DNA from: Glandiceps talaboti
Taxonomy: Eukaryota; Hemichordata; Enteropneusta; Spengelidae
DNA: 62,500 nucleotides
NCBI RefSeq assembly: GCF_964340395.1
Contig: NC_135562.1
Span: forward strand, 2,380,001-2,442,500
Reading direction: 5' to 3'
The notes beneath the pieces are model-generated. The model saw only the letters and a list, made by a program, of their open reading frames with translations, made no database searches and had not been told where the DNA came from. Positions 58,380 through 62,500 of the stretch are shown here, in pieces (position 1 is the stretch's first letter; each line of letters begins with the position of its first letter). The position numbers and the translations under genes are program-made.

Positions 58380-61300
58380 ATGTATCCTCTGTCCACTGCC
58401 ATCGATATCCTCCTCCCATCTCTTTCTATCTTCCTCCCCCCTCCCTCCCTCCCTCCCTCGATCCCTCCATCCATCCATCCACCCACCCACCCACCCCTCC
58501 CTTCGTCCATCAGTCCCTCCTTCCAGCCATCCCCTATTTATTCATCTATGTATCATCCATCCATCCATCCATCCATCCTTCCATCCATCTATCCATCCAT
58601 CTATCTATCTATCCATCCATCCATCCATCCATCCATCCATCTATCCATCCATCCATCCACCCGTCCATCCATCCATCCAACTATCTTTCCATCCATCCAT
58701 CCATCCATCCATCCATCCATCCATCTATCCGTCCATCCATCCATCCATCCATCCATCCATCCATCCATCTTTCCATCCATCCATCCATCCATCCATCCAT
58801 CCATCCATCCATCCATCCATCCATCCATCTATATATCCATCCATCCATCCATCCATCCATCCATCCATCCATCCATCCATCCATACATCTATCCATCCAT
58901 CCATCCATCCATCCATCCATCCATCCATCCATCCATACATCTATCCATCCATCCATCTATCTATGTAGCTATTCATCCATCACCCTTCTATCCACCTTTC
59001 CATCCATTGGGAACACACAGTCCCAGGGAAACAAGTATTAATATTAAGAATATTTTGGGTCAATGGTATGAATCCTTAACTAGACACATATTATAAGTAT
59101 AATATAATAACATGTAAAACTTTTATATGCTAACCTCGACACGCTCCTTCACATGCTGTCTTACTACTGTATCTATTGTCGTTGCCATCACAACCACCGT
59201 ACTTAAATTCTTTGCATATGTTGTCTCGCGGGTCGAAATACCACATCGGAGAGAAATCATCACATGGACCTTGGTCAGCGTCAAGACAACATGAATCACC
59301 TACAATAAGTAATAATATAACATTTATGTTTTACTTCCAACACTTTCGTTCCATAGTCATCGTCTGCTCTAGCAAGCAAGCAATCAATCAATCAAACACA
59401 CACACACACACACACACACACAACAAACAAACAAATAGTCGTTGTAATGAGGATCATACATTTTCATGATGCCCTTGACAACAAAGAATTTATAAAATAA
59501 TATTGAGATTTACCTGCACAGTATCTGATACAATCATTCTTGTTATCAAATCTATTGCCATTCCCTCCACACCCACTGTATGTAAACTGTTTACATCTAC
59601 CATCCTGACAGTCATAGTACCACATATCATTTTCACCATCACACTCACCATAGTCTGGGGACACGCAGCAGGGAATATCTGGGGTTTCTTTCAACAAATG
59701 CAGAAATAAATTGATTTATTGAAGTGGAAGGAAATTTAATTGTATTTTGGTATTTACCGGTGCTACTTAAAAGTACTTGTGTACTAGCAGCAAGTATGAT
59801 TATCATAATCATATTATGATTATAATAGTTATATGAGTTTATAAAGTTATGTGTATTTATTGTACAAATATAATATTACCTAATACGGATATTAATGCAT
59901 AACGCCATGCAATCTTCCTGTTGTTGTTTTTCGAAATTTACACAACATATTAATTCATGATTATTGCAAAGTGAACAAGTATTTAGATTTTATTGTTACC
60001 ACACATGTCATATGGTATACATTTATTTCCATCTAGTACTGTGTGTGGTGGGCATTCACATCCTTCAACTGGTTTCTCAGAACAGTGTTGGTCTGCGTCA
60101 GGATCGATGCAGGTTGCTGGACAGGATGAAGTCTGTAACTTGTACATGGATGGGGGTTCACACATGAAAGCTTCAAGAAAAAAAAAATGTTGTTCTGAAT
60201 AAATTGAGTTTATAAAAGGCAACAACGATGGAAATTCATCTACAGTGATGATGATTCACATCTAAAGGCGGCAAGAAAAGTAAAACGTTGTTATGGATTT
60301 ATTAACTTTAATATGTAAGTGAAGAAACAATGTAATGTAATATAATTTACTTACGGCATAAGTCTTCGCTTCGCCAATCATTCAATTCTCCTCCATTTAC
60401 CAAACACTGTCTAGCGTATATTTCCAGGTTGTCACATAAAGATCCATTAGTAGGAATAGCACACATATCAAATTGACAAGATTCATAAAAATCTTGTGGA
60501 TTCACCGACTCATGACATGATCCAAAGGGACCTGCAAAGTAAATGTGAATAAATTGTCATGATCAAATATCATATACATGTAATTACTTATGTACACGGT
60601 GTTGAAATCATCTAACATAATACCGCCACCCATGTACAACAAACTTCTTTTATGAAATGTCAATCTTACCTAATGGATCCAGTAAAATATAACACACTTC
60701 ATTGATGTCATCAAGGGCTTCAGCTGTTAGACCATTACATGGCTGGAAATCAACTGTCACTATATCACACTCATCAGGATTGGCCAACCAACTATCACCA
60801 AACTCAACCACGTCTTCAATCTATAAATGCAAATTTTAGAAGTCAGATATACACTGCTTAGTTGTTATTCAAACACTCTTTGAGTTCGACTGACTACTTT
60901 TCTAGGGGCTTGATGTTTTGGCTATTTGACATCATTATGTAGTGAACTAAACCTTGTGTTCTTACCAGACTGCCATCCGGACCTGTAAAGTCATTACTCA
61001 TGTCGCCATCAAGTGTACCAAGTAGTCCACATGTACCATTCCAGTACGCTAGAGGAACATCAACATCAACGTTATTTATAGTATCCCACTGTACAACTAG
61101 TCCAAAATAAGTCACCAATTTCTGATGAAAAACATATACAACATGTAGAATATAACTATTATGTCCTTAATATTTTTATTGTTTTAATACAACACACAAA
61201 GTCAATACACCATGCATGTAGCTTTCGACATGTTGTGTTGTGTTGTGTTGTGTTGTGTTGTGTTGTGTTGTGTTGTGTTGTGTTGTGTTGTGTTGTGGAA

Positions 61301-62243
61301 CATGACATATTCATCATATTGAAAGGTAATTCTACTATTGAACAAGAATCTTGACATACATCATTTCTAAGCAACGTTCCTGTTTATTTTTACAAATGTT
61401 ATCGGTGTTCCTTTAAACAATTCTATAACTTACCACATATCTACCAGCAAACTTGATGGTTACATTAGGGCTCGTGTGTTGGTAGGGCAGAGATATATTT
61501 ATTCCGTCAACTTGCACTATGCCTCCTTGCAACAATCCAAAAATCTGAGAAAACACAATTTATTTTAATATCTCTTCTAGGCTCTTGTTAATGAAATATT
61601 TTTCCCAAAGCATGGACGGGACATGCATTTGCATGGTAATATATAATAATAATACGACTTGTATTAACAGCCGTCAGACACACATGCAATCATACCACTG
61701 TTATGAGATAGGAACATCCGGGATACTGGTCGGGCAAAGACGCTCACATATATTGCCAGGGGGCACTATCATAAAAAAAAGTATTACGTCATCAAACGTT
61801 CCGATTTTGCAAGATATTCTTATAATTTGGTAGTAAAGCCTTAGTAAAAAGATCAGTATGCACTGCTTCCTGTCATAAAACTTTCGCTGATGTTCACTTG
61901 ACATGTAATGCAAATATTAGGCATTTGTGTCTACGAATCGAAAAGCTACTCGACTTCCCTGCGTTGGACAGATCACTACTCCACGCTCGTACGCAAGCAT
62001 CCATACGAAGGTTTTTAACACTAACCACCCCTTCGATGTCAACAAACACATCCCTGGTAAAAGTGACCAAGTCATTTGGTTCATTCTTCTTGTTATGAGT
62101 AACAATAGAGAAATAAGGTTCTTTAACGCTTGTTGGACAGTTCGAGGTAATTAACACATATTTGCAAGCTCCTTGAAAGCTATATTTTCTTCCATCTAAG
62201 GTTATGTAGTGAGGCTCCCCCCAAGTTATAGATGTGGCAAAAT
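55139..62243 (-). CDS. VWD-C8-TIL-Kunitz-Kunitz-ZP extracellular protein (3' part)
   Basis: Partial gene; the 5' exons lie beyond the window. Minus-strand exons: 62243-62026 and 61544-61434 (VWD, starting [20 protein letters not shown]), 61121-60966 (VWD end, [17 protein letters not shown]), 60820-60670 and 60531-60355 (C8), 60170-60000 (TIL), 59687-59514 and 59299-59135 (Kunitz domains), 58289-58081 and 57861-57728 (ZP-N), 57495-57244 and 56458-56278 (ZP-C, ending KVHICKK...RCSQ) and 55808-55708 (furin-type site RKRR). A last exon begins between 55362 and 55352. All phases agree; the TIL and Kunitz exons are phase 1-1, the usual mark of shuffled domains. ZP domains polymerise extracellular matrices, and VWD-C8-TIL units occur in tectorin- and zonadhesin-like proteins. 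The last exon can encode a membrane segment ([20 protein letters not shown]). The exact orthologue is unknown. Confidence 0.92.
56739..56804 (+). repeat. (AC)n microsatellite in ZP gene intron
   Basis: AC dinucleotide run with one ATGT interruption, between exons 57495-57244 and 56458-56278. Confidence 0.94.
58341..58378 (+). repeat. (TGTC)n microsatellite
   Basis: Short run just upstream, on the gene strand, of the ZP-N exon. Confidence 0.88.
58424..58977 (+). repeat. (CATC)n microsatellite, about 510 bp
   Basis: CCTC-rich lead-in followed by over 500 bases of CATC with scattered CTAT, CATA and CGTC variants. It lies in the ZP-gene intron between the second Kunitz exon and the ZP-N exon. 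The long Ser-Ile-His-Pro and Met-Asp-Gly-Trp frames are artefacts. Confidence 0.96.
59396..59424 (+). repeat. (CA)n microsatellite
   Basis: Short CA run in the intron between the two Kunitz exons. Confidence 0.9.
61231..61298 (+). repeat. (TGTTG)n pentanucleotide repeat
   Basis: About thirteen perfect units in the intron between two VWD exons. Confidence 0.94.
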
Positions 62244-62377
62244 CTGAAAAAAAGAACGAAAACATTGAACAGCATAGAAACTTTTTTTCATAAGTCGTAT
62301 TCATTAGTTAGAGCATTTTGAGGAAATTTGAATAACAATGCAAGCCTATGAATAAAATGGTTGCTCAAAACTAAGAC

Positions 62378-62410
62378 TCATCATCATCATCATAATCATC
62401 ATCGTCGTCG

Positions 62411-62464
<54 letters not shown>

Positions 62465-62500
62465 ACAACATCACCACCACCACCACCACCACCACCACCA
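62378..62500 (+). repeat. (ATC)n-(ACC)n trinucleotide repeat at window edge
   Basis: About 85 bases of ATC with CGTC variants and then ACC units running off the window end, in an intron of the ZP gene. Confidence 0.94.

Noticed and set aside
58235-59096. Long Ser-Ile-His-Pro and Met-Asp-Gly-Trp ORFs
   Set aside because: Pure translation of the (CATC)n array within a ZP-gene intron.

Overview
This is a window of animal nuclear DNA. It is AT-rich and full of introns, microsatellites, foldback elements and transposon debris, and its genes have GT-AG introns with metazoan domain architectures. It looks like a marine invertebrate, most plausibly a non-vertebrate deuterostome such as a hemichordate or lancelet. 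The species is an inference and is not proven by the sequence.

Layout. Positions 1-26000 hold no host gene I can support. They contain an LTR-like GC-rich edge (1-400), three foldback (inverted-repeat) elements (2556-3347, 7570-10093 with another element nested inside, and 16728-16944), an apparently intact pogo/Tigger-type DNA transposon (4780-7066) encoding a 473-aa transposase, a decayed Penelope-like retroelement piece (about 12780-13490), several minisatellites and many long microsatellites.

Positions 24100-32000 (minus strand) hold a four-exon Krueppel-like factor of the KLF10/KLF11 (TIEG) type, 549 aa, reconstructed with all splice phases consistent. Positions 32300-42600 (plus strand) hold an 11-coding-exon ornithine decarboxylase (ODC, 485 aa), arranged head to head with the KLF gene. 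Positions 46260-53200 (plus strand) hold a tandem ODC paralogue with the same exon layout (451 aa). It keeps the PLP-binding and antizyme-binding residues but has lost three active-site residues (equivalents of D88, Y331 and D361), so it is a candidate antizyme-inhibitor-like or altered-specificity protein. Positions 55139-62243 (minus strand) hold the 3' part of a secreted or membrane protein with domains in the order VWD, C8, TIL, Kunitz, Kunitz, ZP, a furin-type site, and a possible membrane anchor. Its 5' end lies beyond the window.

How the genes fit together. KLF10/11 beside ODC matches vertebrate neighbourhoods (KLF11 with ODC1, KLF10 with AZIN1), so this looks like the unduplicated ancestral linkage. 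The two ODC-family genes probably both act in polyamine control: one makes putrescine, and the other may titrate antizyme. The ZP gene appears functionally unrelated.
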